Positions 17,360-25,909 of a stretch of 64,000 bases of DNA are shown one piece after another (the stretch's first letter is position 1; the number at the start of each line of letters is the position of its first letter). The stretch is from contig PQAF01000013.1 of NCBI GenBank assembly GCA_003105015.1, positions 1-64,000 of the forward strand, given 5' to 3'. The notes beneath the pieces were generated by a model. The model searched no databases, was not told the DNA's origin, and saw only the letters and a program-made list of their open reading frames with translations. Made by a program: the position numbers and the translations under genes. The DNA is from Rhodocyclales bacterium. Lineage in GTDB: Bacteria; Pseudomonadota; Gammaproteobacteria; Burkholderiales; Rhodocyclaceae.

Positions 17360-17446
17360 ACAGATACAGTTGCGCCCCGGATCGACCAGCACAGTTTGCC
17401 AAAATGCGAAACTGTGTGGGTAACAATTTAGTGTTGCTGTATCTGT
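17360..17446. promoter_or_regulatory. candidate MocR operators in the divergent spacer
   Basis: Three related sites are visible. ACAGATACAG (17360-17369) faces its exact inverse CTGTATCTGT (17437-17446). Between them lies a second perfect pair, ACAGTTT, 11 bases, AAACTGT (17391-17415). Nested symmetric ACAG boxes between a MocR gene and a divergent target fit known MocR operator architecture. Confidence 0.6.
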
Positions 17447-17499
17447 ATCGGTAGGAGGTGGAATCCTAGACTGGCTGCACCGCTTCGCAGGAGGCCGCC

Positions 17500-17841
17500 A
17501 TGACGACCAGCCACTACTGTCTGCAGCTCAAGCCGATTCCGCTCGCCGACGGCGAGACCCTCGTGCTCGAGGACGCCCAGGGCGTCGTCATCGACGCCAC
17601 GCGCGGTCTGCTCTGGGTGACGGTGACGGGCGAGCCGGGCGATGTCTTCCTCGCGCCCGGCCAGAGCTATTGCGTGATGGGCCGCGGCCGCGTCGTCATC
17701 GAGGGCGCGACGAAGTCATTGAACGAGCTGCGCCTGCACTGCCCGGCCGCCTTCCTGGCGGCGCGGGCGAGGCCTTTCCTCGACCGCATGCGGACCTGCA
17801 CGCTGACCACTGCGCTGCGCTGGGGCAGGACTACGGCTTGA
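17500..17841 (+). CDS. DUF2917 domain protein
   Basis: This 113-aa cytoplasmic protein has a cupin-like central stretch: LVLEDAQGVVIDATRGLLWVT, then GDVFLAPGQSYCVMGRGRVVIEG. That is the pattern of the DUF2917 family. Its function is unknown. It is divergent from the MocR regulator, an association seen repeatedly in betaproteobacteria, so MocR probably controls it. An AGGAGG lies about 6 bases upstream of the ATG. Its 3' end overlaps the convergent transpeptidase-like gene by 11 bp. Confidence 0.75.
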   Translation: MTTSHYCLQLKPIPLADGETLVLEDAQGVVIDATRGLLWVTVTGEPGDVFLAPGQSYCVMGRGRVVIEGATKSLNELRLHCPAAFLAARARPFLDRMRTCTLTTALRWGRTTA

Positions 17842-18298
17842 TCACCACCGGCGTGCCGTCGGTCACCAGGTTCCAGATCTCCTCGATGTCGGCGTTGGCG
17901 ACGGCGATGCCGCCGGTGGTCCAGTCGCTGCCCTTCAGCGCGGCGGCGAGCGGGCCGAGCCAGTCGGGCGTGCCGTGCAGCTGCAGGCCGCCGCCGGCGT
18001 GCTCGGCGGCGGACGGCGCCTGGCGCGCGAGGCGCAGGGCGAGGTGGTTGGGGCTCTTCGGGTTGCGCCCGGCGACCGTGTAGCGACCGGCCGGCGCGCT
18101 GCCTTCGCCGCCGAGCGAGACGCGGTAGCTGCGCACGACGCGGTTGCGGCCCATCAGCGTCAGGCGGCGGCGCGCCTTGTCGACGACGAGCTTGTCCACC
18201 CGCGGCACCAGGATCGGCCGCGGGTAGCCCGAGTTGTCGTCGAAGGCGCGCGTGTTGGCGAGGGCGACGGAGAAGCAGAGGGCGGACGAGGTTTTCAT
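17831..18298 (-). CDS. L,D-transpeptidase (YkuD)-like protein lacking the catalytic cysteine
   Basis: This 155-aa protein has the YkuD layout: VDKLVVDKARRRLTLM, then VVRSYRVSLGG and APAGRYTVAGRNPKS, then LQLHGTPDWLG with the conserved His, and DWTTGGIAVANADIEEIWNLV. In active enzymes the last motif is WTxGCIAV; here the Cys is Gly (codon GGC), so cross-linking chemistry should be lost. The stretch before AGRYTV is also shorter than usual, and the N-terminus is a poor signal peptide. It follows the sortase gene by 13 bp on the same strand. It may be a binding-only remnant of the sortase module or a gene in decay. Confidence 0.75.
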   Translation of the reverse strand: MKTSSALCFSVALANTRAFDDNSGYPRPILVPRVDKLVVDKARRRLTLMGRNRVVRSYRVSLGGEGSAPAGRYTVAGRNPKSPNHLALRLARQAPSAAEHAGGGLQLHGTPDWLGPLAAALKGSDWTTGGIAVANADIEEIWNLVTDGTPVVIKP

Positions 18299-18311
18299 GC
18301 GGTGTCTCCTT

Positions 18312-18998
18312 TCAGATGGCTTGGGCGGTGACGACGTAGCGCAGCGGGCCGCCGGCGCGCAGGGCGTCGAAGGGGTAGCAGGTGATCAGCGTCAGGCGCG
18401 ACTCGCCGAGGCGCTGCGCCAGCACGCGGGTCTCGGATTTGTCGACGATCTCGGCGCCGGCGACGCGGTAGCGCCGTGTCCCGCCGACTGACTTTTCGAC
18501 GACGATCTCCTCGCCCGGCTGCACGTCGCGCAGGAAGGCGAAGTGGGTGTCGCGGTGGGCGCCGATGACGCTGTTGCCGGTTTCGCCCGGCAGCGGCGTG
18601 CCGAAGACGTGGCCGGGGCCGAAGGCGATGGTGCGGCCGTTGGCGCCGGCCAGTACGTAGCGCTCGATGTCGCGGCCGGGCACGACGAGGCGCGCCACCG
18701 GCCAGGTGTCGGCCCAGGGCCAGGGCCTGGCGTGTTGTTCGCCTTCGAGCGTGCGCGCCCAGGCCTGCTTGATCAGCACCTGCGCGAGCCAGGCTTTGGC
18801 CTGGATGTAGGAGCCCTGGCCGAGCTGCCAGAGGCTGACGGCGAAGGCGACGGCGGCGAGCCAGAGTTGCCAGCGTCTCGCCCGCGGGCGCACGACGGCC
18901 CGGGCGGGGGTGGCGTGCATCGCCGTGGGCCAGGCGCATTCGACGCCGAGCGGCCAGTCTTCGCGGGAGGCGGGACGGGCGAAGGTCATGATTTTCAT
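18312..18998 (-). CDS. class GN (Gram-negative) sortase
   Basis: This 228-aa membrane-anchored transpeptidase has an N-terminal transmembrane helix (about 44-62), then the sortase barrel. Catalytic residues visible are His in IGAHRDTHFAF, Cys in LITCYPF and Arg in GGPLRYVV. It matches the sortase of the proteobacterial dedicated sortase system, which anchors a single VIT/vWA target encoded next to it. ATG 18998 lies one base after the target gene's stop, with GGAGGG upstream. The dispersed motif (18473) crosses its coding region, reading VVEKSVGGT. Confidence 0.92.
   Translation of the reverse strand: MKIMTFARPASREDWPLGVECAWPTAMHATPARAVVRPRARRWQLWLAAVAFAVSLWQLGQGSYIQAKAWLAQVLIKQAWARTLEGEQHARPWPWADTWPVARLVVPGRDIERYVLAGANGRTIAFGPGHVFGTPLPGETGNSVIGAHRDTHFAFLRDVQPGEEIVVEKSVGGTRRYRVAGAEIVDKSETRVLAQRLGESRLTLITCYPFDALRAGGPLRYVVTAQAI
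18473..18495 (+). repeat. dispersed bipartite motif, copy 6
   Basis: GCCGT, GTCCCGCC, GACTGACTTT, then T, antisense inside the sortase gene. Confidence 0.75.
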
Positions 18999-18999
18999 C

Positions 19000-21147
19000 T
19001 CAGGCCCTCCTCAGCGCGACCGGCTCACGGCGCGCGGTGAGATACAAGCCGATCGCCAGCAGCAGGGTGAGGAAGCCGGCCAGCAGGTTCCACCGCGAAT
19101 CGGTGGCGCCCTGCGGCAGTTCGCCGAAGACCTTGCCGTACTCCCAGCCTTCCGGCAGGTTGGTCGGGATCGCGCCGGACTTGAGTTCGTCCTCCTTCGG
19201 GCGCACCGGCGTCTTGTCCACCGCGACGAGGCTGGTGTACTTGCTGACGAGGTGGTGGGCGAGGGCGATCTCGACGACGGCGTCGCGCACCTCTTCCTCC
19301 TTGGCGCCGTCGCGCAGGCTGTCGATGTGTGACTGAATCTTCTCGCGCGCCCACAGCACGCCCATGCCGCGGCCTTCGCGCGCCGAGGCGAGCGGCAGCG
19401 TGGCGCTCCAGGGGGCGTCGCCGCGCAGGCCGGAGAGCTTGATGTCGCCCTCCGCCCGGTCGAGCGCGGCGGAGACGACGATGGGCTCGCCGAGGTAGAG
19501 GTCCGGGATTCGTTTTGGCCAGACTTCGGCCAGGCTAACAGCGGGCCAGGCGATGTCGATGCCCTTCAGCACCGGCGACTCGAGCTTGGCGAAAAGCTGG
19601 CCCATCTTCTCCTTCACTTCCTCGATCTTGCCGATGTAGGTGAAGGTGCCGCGGCCGGTCTGCGCGGCCTTGCTCATGAAGTGGCTGTTGGGCGCCGAGC
19701 CGATGCCGACGGTGAACAGGCGCGAGTCGCCGAGCTTGTCCTTGATCAGCTTGAACAGGTTGTCCTCGTTGCCGACGGCGCCGTCGGTGAGGAAGATCAC
19801 CTGGCGCACGCGGCCGGGGTTCTCGCGGCCGTTCAGCGCAAGGTTCAGCGCCAGCGCCATTTCGGTGCCGCCCTGTGCCTGCAGCTTGCGCACCCAGCGG
19901 ATGGCGTTCTCGCGGTTGGCGGCGTTCGCCGGGCGGGCCTCGTTATAGAGCGCCTTGGCGTAGGAGTTGAATTCGACGACGTTGAAGCTGTCCTGCTCGG
20001 AGAGGCGGGCGATGGCGAGTTCGAGGGCGTCGCGCGCCTGGGCGATGGAGCTGCCCGACATGGAACCGGAGGTGTCGATGACGAAGACCACTTCGCGCGG
20101 CAGGCGGGCGGCGGCGACCTCCTTCGCCGGCGGCATGACCATGAGCAGCGCGTAATGCTTGTCACCGCGTTTCTCGGTGAACAACGCTGCCTGGGGGGCA
20201 TGGCCCGCCGCCGGCGTCCACTTGAGTTCGAAATCCTTGTTGGCCGGCACGCTGCCTTCGGCCAGCTCGACGATGCGGCCGCCGTCGGCGTCGCGCTGCA
20301 CGATGGCGTGGTAAGGGCTGTCGATGCGGGCGAGCGGCACGCCGGCATCGAGCACGACCTTCAGGCGTACCGGGTTGCTCGGGCCATGCTTGGCCGGGTC
20401 GAGCACCGGCGGCGTGATGCGGGCGGCGTCGGGCACCTGGTCGGTGTTCGGCGACCAGCCGGTGCCGGCGCCCTGGCCTTCGGCGGGCGTGCCGGGGATG
20501 TAGCGCGGGCCGACCACCATCGGGAAGCGCAGGCTGTAGCTGCCGCTCAGTTGGGTAACCTCATATTTGAGCGTCTGCTGGTATTCGATCTCGACGACGA
20601 TCTCGCCGCGCGGCGGGATGTTGGCGACGCTGGTGGTGAAGATGTTCGGCCGTTCCTGCTCGACCAGCGCCGCGCGCTGGCCCGACGACTTGGCCTGCTC
20701 GTACCGGGCGCGCGCGGCCTGGCGCTCCTGGATGTCGCCCTCAATGATGCGGTCGCCGACCTTCATGCGCAGGTGGTCGACCGCGGCGTTCTCCGGCAGC
20801 GGGAAGACGTAGACGCCCTCGAACCAGCCGTCGAAGGGGTTGCGATAAATCTGTTTGACGACGGCGCGGGCGACGATGCCGGAGACCCGGATCTCGGCGT
20901 CCGTCGCCACCGCCGGCACGGCGAGGGTGGCGCCCTCGGATTTCAGCAGCAGCGTGCCCTGCTGCACCTCTTTCGGCTTCATCGGCGCGAGTTCCGCCGC
21001 CTGTGCGTCGTGGGCCAGCAGCAGCACGACGCCGGCCAGGGCGATGGAGATGGCCAGCCCGATGGCGAAGGCCAGCACGACCTTGGCGATGAGTTCGACG
21101 AACAGCAGCTTCCTGCGGCTGACGAAGAAGCCCGATACTGTGTTCAT
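19000..21147 (-). CDS. sortase target: VIT and vWA domain surface protein
   Basis: This 715-aa protein has a signal/transmembrane segment (about 12-50), a VIT domain (about 75-200), and a vWA domain with the MIDAS motif VVFVIDTSGSMSGSS. The C-terminal sorting signal is an LPQGAT motif followed by a hydrophobic helix (LLAGFLTLLLAIGLYLTA) and a basic tail. This is the marine-type proteobacterial sortase target. The chosen ATG 21147 has GGAG 8 bases upstream; the frame runs open to 21354 without a better start. It probably mediates surface interactions once linked by the adjacent sortase. Confidence 0.92.
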   Translation of the reverse strand: MNTVSGFFVSRRKLLFVELIAKVVLAFAIGLAISIALAGVVLLLAHDAQAAELAPMKPKEVQQGTLLLKSEGATLAVPAVATDAEIRVSGIVARAVVKQIYRNPFDGWFEGVYVFPLPENAAVDHLRMKVGDRIIEGDIQERQAARARYEQAKSSGQRAALVEQERPNIFTTSVANIPPRGEIVVEIEYQQTLKYEVTQLSGSYSLRFPMVVGPRYIPGTPAEGQGAGTGWSPNTDQVPDAARITPPVLDPAKHGPSNPVRLKVVLDAGVPLARIDSPYHAIVQRDADGGRIVELAEGSVPANKDFELKWTPAAGHAPQAALFTEKRGDKHYALLMVMPPAKEVAAARLPREVVFVIDTSGSMSGSSIAQARDALELAIARLSEQDSFNVVEFNSYAKALYNEARPANAANRENAIRWVRKLQAQGGTEMALALNLALNGRENPGRVRQVIFLTDGAVGNEDNLFKLIKDKLGDSRLFTVGIGSAPNSHFMSKAAQTGRGTFTYIGKIEEVKEKMGQLFAKLESPVLKGIDIAWPAVSLAEVWPKRIPDLYLGEPIVVSAALDRAEGDIKLSGLRGDAPWSATLPLASAREGRGMGVLWAREKIQSHIDSLRDGAKEEEVRDAVVEIALAHHLVSKYTSLVAVDKTPVRPKEDELKSGAIPTNLPEGWEYGKVFGELPQGATDSRWNLLAGFLTLLLAIGLYLTARREPVALRRA

Positions 21148-21250
21148 TTTTGTTCTCCTTCCCGTATGGCGACGCTTGCATTGAAGCCGGGAAGACGGGC
21201 GGCAGCCGGGAGGGAAAAGGGCGGGGCGGCGAAGAATTGTGGCAAAAAAA

Positions 21251-21297
21251 TGGCAATTGCCTTTTCGCCGCTCCGGGCGGGGAGGTTTTCGGTATAG
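21251..21297 (+). promoter_or_regulatory. divergent regulatory region of the sortase module
   Basis: The 157-bp spacer between the target gene and the response regulator holds a perfect palindrome GGCAATTGCC (21251-21260) and a TATAGT -10-like box (21292-21297) only 7 bases before the regulator ATG. A good -35 is not visible. The palindrome could be a site for the encoded response regulator. Confidence 0.35.
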
Positions 21298-21304
21298 TCC
21301 GCGC

Positions 21305-21994
21305 ATGCCGAAACGCATCGCCATCGTCGAGGACGAAGCCGCCATCCGCGCCAACTACGCGGAGGCGCTGGCGCGCCAGGGCTACGAGGTCGCCGCCTAC
21401 GCCAACCGGCCGGAGGCGCTGGCGGCCTTCCGCACGCGGCTGCCCGACCTGGCGGTGATCGACATCGGCCTCGGCGACGAGCCGGAGGGCGGCTTCGAGC
21501 TGTGCCGCGAACTGCGCGCGATGAGCCCGCGCCTGCCGATCATCTTCCTGTCGGCGCGCGACTCCGACTTCGACATCGTCTCCGGCCTGCGCCTCGGCGC
21601 CGACGACTACCTGACCAAGGACATCAGCCTGCCGCATCTCCTGGCGCGCATCGCCGCGCTGTTCCGCCGCGTCGACGTGCTGGGCGAGCCGCAGGCCGAG
21701 GAGGAGGTGCTCGAGCGCGGGCCGCTCAGGCTCGACGCCAAGCGCCTCGTGGCGACGTGGAACGCCGTGCCGGTGGAACTGACTTTGACCGAGTTCTGGA
21801 TGGTGCACACCCTGGCGAAGTTTCCCGGCCACGTGAAGGACCGCGACCAGCTCATGCACGACGCCAAGCTGGTGGTGGACGAGGGCACCATCACTTCCCA
21901 CGTCAAGCGCATCCGCCGCAAGTTCCAGGCCGTCGACGCGGCGTTCGACCGCATCGACACGGTGTACGGCATGGGCTACCGGTGGAAGGCATGA
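21305..21994 (+). CDS. sortase-system response regulator, OmpR/PhoB type
   Basis: This 229-aa two-domain regulator has a receiver with phospho-acceptor Asp53 (VIDIGLG), acidic residues near the start (VEDE) and the conserved Lys in DYLTKD. A C-terminal winged helix follows (TEFWMVHTLAKFPG to RIDTVYGMGYRWK). It matches the regulator of the dedicated sortase system and should control the divergent target-sortase genes. The ELTLTE segment contains a copy of the dispersed motif (21764). Confidence 0.92.
   Translation: MPKRIAIVEDEAAIRANYAEALARQGYEVAAYANRPEALAAFRTRLPDLAVIDIGLGDEPEGGFELCRELRAMSPRLPIIFLSARDSDFDIVSGLRLGADDYLTKDISLPHLLARIAALFRRVDVLGEPQAEEEVLERGPLRLDAKRLVATWNAVPVELTLTEFWMVHTLAKFPGHVKDRDQLMHDAKLVVDEGTITSHVKRIRRKFQAVDAAFDRIDTVYGMGYRWKA
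21764..21786 (+). repeat. dispersed bipartite motif, copy 7 (variant)
   Basis: GCCGT, GCCGGTGG, AACTGACTTT (A instead of G at core position 1), sense in the response regulator gene, reading AVPVELTL. It is a weaker member because the peptide is family-typical. Confidence 0.55.
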
Positions 21995-22012
21995 AGCCGG
22001 AAACATCAGTTG

Positions 22013-22075
22013 AACCACGGCGCGCACGGCGACACGGCGAAAGCAAATGCGTTTACGCCGTGTCCGCCGTGGTGA
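22013..22075. repeat. long imperfect inverted repeat between regulator and kinase
   Basis: The left arm is AACCACGGCG...ACACGGCG (22013-22039) and the right arm CGCCGTGTCCGCCGTGGT (22056-22073) is its near-exact inverse. The left arm carries an extra 9-base ACGGCG repeat. ACCACGG...ACACGG arms resemble palindromic repeats common in spacers of beta- and gammaproteobacteria. It may tune expression between the two genes. Confidence 0.6.
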
Positions 22076-22079
22076 ACCC

Positions 22080-23747
22080 ATGAAGGCGCATTTGCCCTTC
22101 CGCTTCAGTCTCCGCCTCAAGCTGGCGCTCGTCGCGCTGACCCTGCTCGCCCTGCCCTGGGTCGGCTACCGCTACGTGCAGGAGATGGAGCGCTTCCTGC
22201 TCGAGGCGCAGCAGCAGGCGCTGCTGGCGACGGCGCGCGCGGTGGCCACCGCCTTGCACGAGCGGCCGCAGCTGATGCGCCTGAAGGTCGCCGAGGACGA
22301 CGCGGCGCGACGCGCGGCGGAGGAGAGCCTGCAGCAGGCGGCCGAACTGGCGGACCGGAGCGGACAGCCGGTGGTGGTCGAGGAGATCGGCCGCGAGTCG
22401 GTGATGACGGAACAGCAGTCGGTGGCGGAGATCGACGCCATCCTGCGCGGGCTGGAGCGCTCGACGGGACGCATCTGGGTGGTGAACCGCGAGCTGAAGC
22501 TGCTGGCGCTGGCGGGCAGCCTGAAGCCGAAGGCGAAGCCGGAGGGCGACGGTGGCGACGGCGCCGCAAGATTGTGGCGCGACATCCTCGCCCGCATCGT
22601 CTCGCGTCCGGATGCGGACTTCGACGAGGCGCTCGACGAGGACGTGCTCGCCACCGGCCGCGAGATCACGCGCGCCCTGCTCGGTGCGCCGGCGACGCGC
22701 GTGCGCAACAGCGCCGACGGCCGCGCCGTCATCGTCTCGGCGGCACACCCGATCTGGCGCCGCGACAACGTCGTCGGCGCCGTCGTCGTCGAGGAAACCA
22801 CGCATTCCATCCTCTCGGTGCGCAGCCAGGCCATGGAGCGCCTGCTGCTCGCCACCATCGCGGTGTTCGCGCTGGCCGCCGCCGTGCTGCTCGGTTTCGC
22901 CACGCGCCTGTCGAACCGCATCCGCCGCCTGCGCGACGAGGCGGAGAGCGCGGTCGACGCGCACGGCCGGCTCAAGCAGCTGACCTCGGGCTCGCGGGCG
23001 GGCGACGAGATCGGCGACCTGTCGCGCAGCTTCTCCGCCGTGCTGGCGAAGCTGGCCCAGCACCACGGCTACCTGGAGAGCCTGGCCGGCCGCCTGTCGC
23101 ACGAGCTGCGCACGCCGATCGCGGTGGTGCGCTCCTCGCTGGAGAACCTGCGCCTGGAGCCGGACCCGGCGCAGGCGCAGGTCTACCTCGGCCGCGCCGA
23201 GGAAGGCCTTGCGCGGCTGTCGAAGATCCTCACGCGCATGAGCGAGGCGACGCGCCTCGAGCAGAGCCTGCGCAGCGAGGCGCGCGAGCGCTACGACCTC
23301 GCCGCGGTGGCGACGGAATGCGTGAGCGGCTACCGGCTCGCCTACCCGCAGCGCAGCTTCGAGCTGCAGCCGCCCGACCAGCTGCTGCAGGTCGACGGTT
23401 CGCCCGATCTGCTGGTGCAGCTGCTCGACAAGCTGGTGGCGAACGCGGTCGACTTCGGCCGCGCCGGCACGCCGGTGTGCATCGGACTGCAGCGGGCGGG
23501 GAACGATGCGCAACTGGTCGTCGCCAACGCCGGTCCGCCGCTGCCGGCGGAGGTGCAGGGCCGGCTGTTCGAGGCGATGATCTCGTCGCGGCCCGATCGC
23601 GGCGGCGAACGCAACGATGGGCCGCACCTCGGCCTCGGCCTCTACATCGCTCGCCTCATCGCCGAATTCCACGGCGGCACGATCGCCGCCGCCAGCCAGG
23701 CGGACGGCGTGGCCGTGACGGTGACGCTGCCGCTTGCGGCGGGGTAA
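22080..23747 (+). CDS. sortase-system sensor histidine kinase
   Basis: This 555-aa membrane kinase has TM1 at about residues 12-32, a periplasmic region rich in helices, TM2 at about 255-277 followed by HAMP, a phospho-acceptor His341 in SHELRTPIAVV, an N-box LLDKLVANAVDFG, and the glycine-rich GLGLYIARLIAEFHGG lid. It matches the histidine kinase of the proteobacterial dedicated sortase system and pairs with the regulator encoded 85 bp upstream. An AGGCGC-like weak ribosome site means translation may depend on the hairpin before it. Confidence 0.9.
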   Translation: MKAHLPFRFSLRLKLALVALTLLALPWVGYRYVQEMERFLLEAQQQALLATARAVATALHERPQLMRLKVAEDDAARRAAEESLQQAAELADRSGQPVVVEEIGRESVMTEQQSVAEIDAILRGLERSTGRIWVVNRELKLLALAGSLKPKAKPEGDGGDGAARLWRDILARIVSRPDADFDEALDEDVLATGREITRALLGAPATRVRNSADGRAVIVSAAHPIWRRDNVVGAVVVEETTHSILSVRSQAMERLLLATIAVFALAAAVLLGFATRLSNRIRRLRDEAESAVDAHGRLKQLTSGSRAGDEIGDLSRSFSAVLAKLAQHHGYLESLAGRLSHELRTPIAVVRSSLENLRLEPDPAQAQVYLGRAEEGLARLSKILTRMSEATRLEQSLRSEARERYDLAAVATECVSGYRLAYPQRSFELQPPDQLLQVDGSPDLLVQLLDKLVANAVDFGRAGTPVCIGLQRAGNDAQLVVANAGPPLPAEVQGRLFEAMISSRPDRGGERNDGPHLGLGLYIARLIAEFHGGTIAAASQADGVAVTVTLPLAAG

Positions 23748-23756
23748 CATGGCCGC

Positions 23757-25274
23757 GTGACCGACCGCGCGGATACCGTTTTCGACCTGCTCGTCGTCGG
23801 CGCCGGCATCAACGGCGCCGGCCTCGCGCGCGACGCCGCCGGGCGCGGCCTCAAGGTGCTGATCGTCGACCAGGGCGACATCGGCGGCGCGACTTCCTCG
23901 GCGTCGACCAAGCTGATCCACGGCGGCCTGCGCTACCTCGAGCATTACGAATTCGGCCTCGTGCGCGAATCCCTCGCCGAGCGCGAGATCCTGCTGTCGA
24001 TCGCGCCGCACCTCGCGCACGAACAGCGCTTCGTCATCCCGCACACGCCGGCGCAGCGGCCGCGCTGGATGATCCGCCTCGGCCTGGCCCTTTACGACGG
24101 CCTGGCGCGCGGGTCCAGCCTGAAGCGGGCCGAGGGCGTGGACCTGCGCGGCACGCCGTTTGGCGCGCCGCTGCGGCCGGAATTCGCGCGCGGCTTCGCC
24201 TATTCCGACCTCGCCACCGACGACGCGCGACTGACCCTGCTCAACGCGGTGTCGGCGGCGCAGCTCGGCGCGCAGGTGACGGCGCGCACGAAGCTGGTCG
24301 GTGCGCGTCGCGCGGGCGGCGAATGGAAGGCCGTGCTGCAGGCGGCCGACGGCGCGCAGCGGGAATGCGCGGCGCGCATCCTGGTGAATGCGGCCGGGCC
24401 GTGGACCGCGGAGCTGCGCAAGGCCATCGCCGGCGATGCCGGACCGGAATCGCTGCGTCTGGTGAAGGGCAGCCACCTCGTCGTGCCCAAGCTCTACGAG
24501 GGCGGGCAGGCCTACCTGCTGCAGAACGACGACGGGCGCATCGCCTTCGTGATCCCCTTTGAGGACGATTTCAGCCTGGTCGGCACGACCGAGGTGCCGC
24601 TCGAGGCGCCGGACACCGCGCCGCGCATGGGCGCCGCCGAGGCGGACTACCTGTGCGGGCTGGTGAGCCGCTTCTTCCGCACGCCGCTGCGGCCGGAGCA
24701 GGCGGTGTGGTCCTACGCCGGCATCCGCGCGCTCTACGACGACGGCCAGGGGAGTGCCTCGGCGGTGAGCCGCGAGTACCGCCTGACGGTGGACGGCGGC
24801 GCGGGGGAAGCGCCGCTGCTGTCGATCTTCGGCGGCAAGCTGACCACCTATCGGCGCCTCGCCGAGCGCGTGCTCGAGCGGCTGCAGCCCTGGCTGCCGG
24901 GCCTGCGTCCGTCGTGGAGCGCGGCGGTGCATCTGCCCGGCGGCGGATTGGGCAAAGGCGGCCTGCCCGGCCTGCTGCTCGAGCTGGCGCGCCGTTATCC
25001 GAAATTGTCGCCCGATCTGCTGCATGCGCTGGCGCACCGCCACGGCACGCTGGCGGCGCGCGTGCTCGGGCAGGCGCAGACGGAGGCGGAGCTGGGGGCG
25101 CATTTCGGCGGCGGACTGCATGCCGCGGAGGTCGATTACATGATCGCCCACGAGTGGGCGCGCAGCGCCGACGACATCCTCTGGCGGCGCACGAAGTGCG
25201 GCCTGAAAACAAACGAGGCGGCACGGGGCCGCCTCGCCGATTACCTGCGGGAAAGGATTACAGCGGCTTCTTGA
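23757..25274 (+). CDS. glpD: FAD-dependent glycerol-3-phosphate dehydrogenase
   Basis: This 505-aa inner-membrane flavoenzyme oxidises glycerol-3-phosphate to DHAP and passes electrons to quinone. The N-terminal FAD motif is LLVVGAGINGAGLARDAAGRG; TKLIHGGLRYLE and LSIFGGKLTTYRRLAE are family signatures. The start is GTG 23757, 9 bases after the kinase stop. The 3' end overlaps the convergent DUF3365 gene by 17 bp. No glp regulator or transporter accompanies it. Confidence 0.95.
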   Translation: MTDRADTVFDLLVVGAGINGAGLARDAAGRGLKVLIVDQGDIGGATSSASTKLIHGGLRYLEHYEFGLVRESLAEREILLSIAPHLAHEQRFVIPHTPAQRPRWMIRLGLALYDGLARGSSLKRAEGVDLRGTPFGAPLRPEFARGFAYSDLATDDARLTLLNAVSAAQLGAQVTARTKLVGARRAGGEWKAVLQAADGAQRECAARILVNAAGPWTAELRKAIAGDAGPESLRLVKGSHLVVPKLYEGGQAYLLQNDDGRIAFVIPFEDDFSLVGTTEVPLEAPDTAPRMGAAEADYLCGLVSRFFRTPLRPEQAVWSYAGIRALYDDGQGSASAVSREYRLTVDGGAGEAPLLSIFGGKLTTYRRLAERVLERLQPWLPGLRPSWSAAVHLPGGGLGKGGLPGLLLELARRYPKLSPDLLHALAHRHGTLAARVLGQAQTEAELGAHFGGGLHAAEVDYMIAHEWARSADDILWRRTKCGLKTNEAARGRLADYLRERITAAS

Positions 25275-25830
25275 TGGTGATGGCGCCGCGGATTTCCGCC
25301 GGGCCGTAGCCGACGCCCTTGTCGTTCGGGTAGAGCTCCTTCAGTTTGGCCTGGGTCGCCGGGCTGATGCGGTCCGGCGTGCCGTGGCACTGCAGGCAGA
25401 GGTCCTGCGTCGGCAGGGCTTTCATGTAGCGGTACATCTTGACGCCGTCCACCGTCACGACCTCGCCCTTTTCCAGCCCGGTCGGCTTCTCGCCGACGGC
25501 GGTGCGCTTGTCGAAATCCTTCAGCACGGCTTCTTCCCAGGCATCGGGCACGGCCTTCGGGTTGCGGTTCTTCAGGCTGACGCGGCGGATGGCCCAGCCG
25601 GTCTTTTCCGAGGCGGCCTTGGCCATGGCCGGGGCCTTCTCGCGGCAGACGCCGATGGCGCCCTCGGGGCCGCCCTTCTTGATCTCTTCCTCGAGCACGG
25701 CGAGTAGCTTGGGCGGAATGCCCGAGGCGACGCCGCGGGCCTCGGTCAGCATCTTGTCTTCGGCAGCGAAGGCGGGGGCGGCGGCGAAGGCCAGCGCCAG
25801 GGGCAAGGCGATTCGAATGGTCTTGTTCAT
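25258..25830 (-). CDS. secreted single-haem DUF3365 (Tll0287-like) protein
   Basis: This 190-aa periplasmic protein has a signal peptide (1-22, AFAAAPAFAAED) and a DUF3365 domain, with one c-type haem site CLQCH near residue 146. Domains of this family act as redox or gas sensors. ATG 25830 is preceded by GGAGGAGAA at the right distance; the frame extends further upstream without support. The gene stands alone, so its partner is unknown. Confidence 0.88.
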   Translation of the reverse strand: MNKTIRIALPLALAFAAAPAFAAEDKMLTEARGVASGIPPKLLAVLEEEIKKGGPEGAIGVCREKAPAMAKAASEKTGWAIRRVSLKNRNPKAVPDAWEEAVLKDFDKRTAVGEKPTGLEKGEVVTVDGVKMYRYMKALPTQDLCLQCHGTPDRISPATQAKLKELYPNDKGVGYGPAEIRGAITIKKPL

Positions 25831-25909
25831 GTTCTCCTCCCAGGAAAAAAGTGCGCGGCCCATTGTCCATGAGGGCCGCAAGGGCTTCTGTAACCTAAGT
25901 CACACAGGA

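Noticed and set aside
22053..25151. 1032-codon minus-strand frame over the kinase and glpD
   Set aside because: Shadow of strongly supported plus-strand genes; composition rich in Arg, Gln and His as expected for antisense frames.
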